NCBI GenBank assembly: GCA_020061125.1
Contig: JAGUYV010000482.1
Coordinates: 1-15,255 of the forward strand
DNA length: 15,255 nucleotides
Reading direction: 5' to 3'
From: a bacterium
GTDB lineage: Bacteria > UBP15 > UBA6099 > DSWB01
The notes beneath the pieces are model-generated. The model made no database searches, was not told the DNA's origin, and saw only the letters and a list, made by a program, of their open reading frames with translations. Both the position numbers and the translations under genes were made by a program. This document shows positions 14,544 to 15,255 of this stretch, piece after piece (positions within the stretch are counted from its first letter, which is position 1; each line of letters starts with the position of its first letter).

Positions 14544-14583
14544 GACATGGAACAAGCGTGCGGGCGCAAATTGTTCCTTGACA
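14540..14583 (-). repeat. Inverted plus direct repeat in the ferritin leader
   Basis: GGAACAA (14549-14555, + strand) and TTGTTCC (14571-14577) form a 7-bp inverted repeat around a 15-nt loop. It is framed by two copies of the octamer CCTTGACA (14540-14547 and 14576-14583). The near copy overlaps the Shine-Dalgarno on the minus strand. It could be a regulator site or a translation-control hairpin. Confidence 0.45.
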
Positions 14584-14692
14584 GCTTTGAATTCACCAGA
14601 AGACATTGTAACACGAAAAGCATGCGCGGCGCTCATGCTGCTTGAAACATTGGTGGACGCACCGGAAAACACAGGCTTTTCAAGGGAATAGA

Positions 14693-15255
14693 TTATGCGG
14701 CGTACCAGGCGCATATTTTTCGCACGGCCGCAATCACATCCCGCACATCGTCGTCCGTCATGGCCGGGAACAGGGGCAGTGTGATGAGGGAAGCGCCCGC
14801 ACTCTCGCATTCGGGAAGCATGCCCGGCCCCGTTCCGAACGCCTGGCGGAAATAGGTGTGAAGATGCGCGGGCTTGTAATGCACATTGGCGGCGATGTTC
14901 TCCGCGCGCAACGCGGCCAGCAGGCGGTCGCGGTCCACCCGGAACCCTTCGGGCCTGACCCGGATCACATACAGGTGATGCGCGGACTGCGATTGCGGCG
15001 TTTCGCGGCACAGAATCAACTGGTCCATGCCGCGGAATTCGCTGTCGTAAAGCGACACGATCTCGCGGCGGCGCGCCAGAAACGCGTCCAGCTTTTTCAA
15101 CTGCACGAGGCCGAGCGCGGCCTGAATGTCGGTGACATTGTATTTGAATCCCAGATCGGAGACATCGTATTCCCAGGGCTTGTCCGAAGAGGCGCGGCTC
15201 CAGGCGTCGCGGGCCACGCCGAAAAAGCGGCGCGTGCGCATGGTGCGCGCCAGGG
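14693..15255 (-). CDS. DegT/DnrJ/EryC1/StrS family sugar aminotransferase, C-terminal part (5' end outside window)
   Basis: The frame is open to the window edge (about 187 codons), so the N-terminal half, including the PLP lysine, is missing. Members transfer an amino group from glutamate to a keto-sugar nucleotide for surface polysaccharide synthesis, as in PseC or ArnB. Visible: DLGFKYNVTDIQAALGLVQLKKLDAFLARRREIVSLYDSEF, the highly typical block after the lysine; HHLYVIRV; RLLAALRAENIAANVHYKPAHLHTYFRQ; the final SLITLPLFPAMTDDDVRDVIAAVRK; and a TAA just after a WYAA end. The start of the visible part reads RTRRFFGVARDAW, where relatives usually have an 'R-x-H-G' tetrad, so a His appears to be Phe. 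Exact sugar not determinable. Confidence 0.9.
   Translation of the reverse strand, partial: LARTMRTRRFFGVARDAWSRASSDKPWEYDVSDLGFKYNVTDIQAALGLVQLKKLDAFLARRREIVSLYDSEFRGMDQLILCRETPQSQSAHHLYVIRVRPEGFRVDRDRLLAALRAENIAANVHYKPAHLHTYFRQAFGTGPGMLPECESAGASLITLPLFPAMTDDDVRDVIAAVRKICAWYAA

Noticed and set aside
14529-15011. N-terminal extension of ferritin (335-codon frame)
   Set aside because: The extension is antisense-like low-complexity over the aminotransferase gene in another frame; ferritin similarity and the ideal Shine-Dalgarno start at 14528.

Overview
This window looks like chromosomal DNA from a moderately GC-rich Gram-negative bacterium, most plausibly a Desulfobacterota/deltaproteobacterium. 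That placement is inferred from the kind of genes present: KDO-8-phosphate synthase (LPS), three-domain NifU next to NifS, an EpsC-type serine acetyltransferase, a soluble MCP with cysteine-rich PAS domains, and a multi-PAS protein ending in a LuxR helix-turn-helix. I see no tRNA, rRNA, CRISPR array, insertion sequence or phage gene.

Layout. (1) 1-578 (+): C-terminal part of a diacylglycerol/sphingosine-kinase-type lipid kinase. (2) 751-1320 (+): unrecognised soluble protein with an excellent Shine-Dalgarno and a likely intrinsic terminator. (3) 1578-7324 (-): signalling block. In transcription order it holds a triple-PAS LuxR regulator, a stand-alone receiver protein, a soluble chemoreceptor with duplicated Cys-rich PAS domains, and a short histidine kinase with no sensor domain. 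Its spacers are longer and more AT-rich than in the rest of the window, and a strong intrinsic terminator lies between the receptor and the kinase. (4) 7560-9703 (+): kdsA, overlapped by 4 nt by an outer-membrane-type lipoprotein with an Ig-like domain and a beta-propeller. (5) 9866-13897 (-): nifU-nifS-cysE-cysK. (6) 14004-14528 (-): ferritin. (7) 14693-15255 (-): C-terminal part of a sugar aminotransferase of the DegT/DnrJ/EryC1/StrS family.

How the genes fit together. CysE makes O-acetylserine, CysK turns it into cysteine with sulfide, NifS takes the sulfur from cysteine, and NifU assembles Fe-S clusters. Ferritin upstream supplies the iron-storage side, so 9866-14528 reads as an iron-sulfur supply block. 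The signalling block could be one circuit (chemoreceptor input, kinase, receiver, LuxR output), but only co-orientation supports this. kdsA and the aminotransferase point to cell-surface polysaccharide synthesis.

No clearly new system stands out. The most interesting elements are the duplicated five-cysteine PAS module of the receptor, the cysteine-rich N-terminal domain of the serine acetyltransferase, several inverted repeats in leader regions (ferritin, cysE, kinase), and an intergenic 8-bp tandem motif that may be dispersed in the genome.
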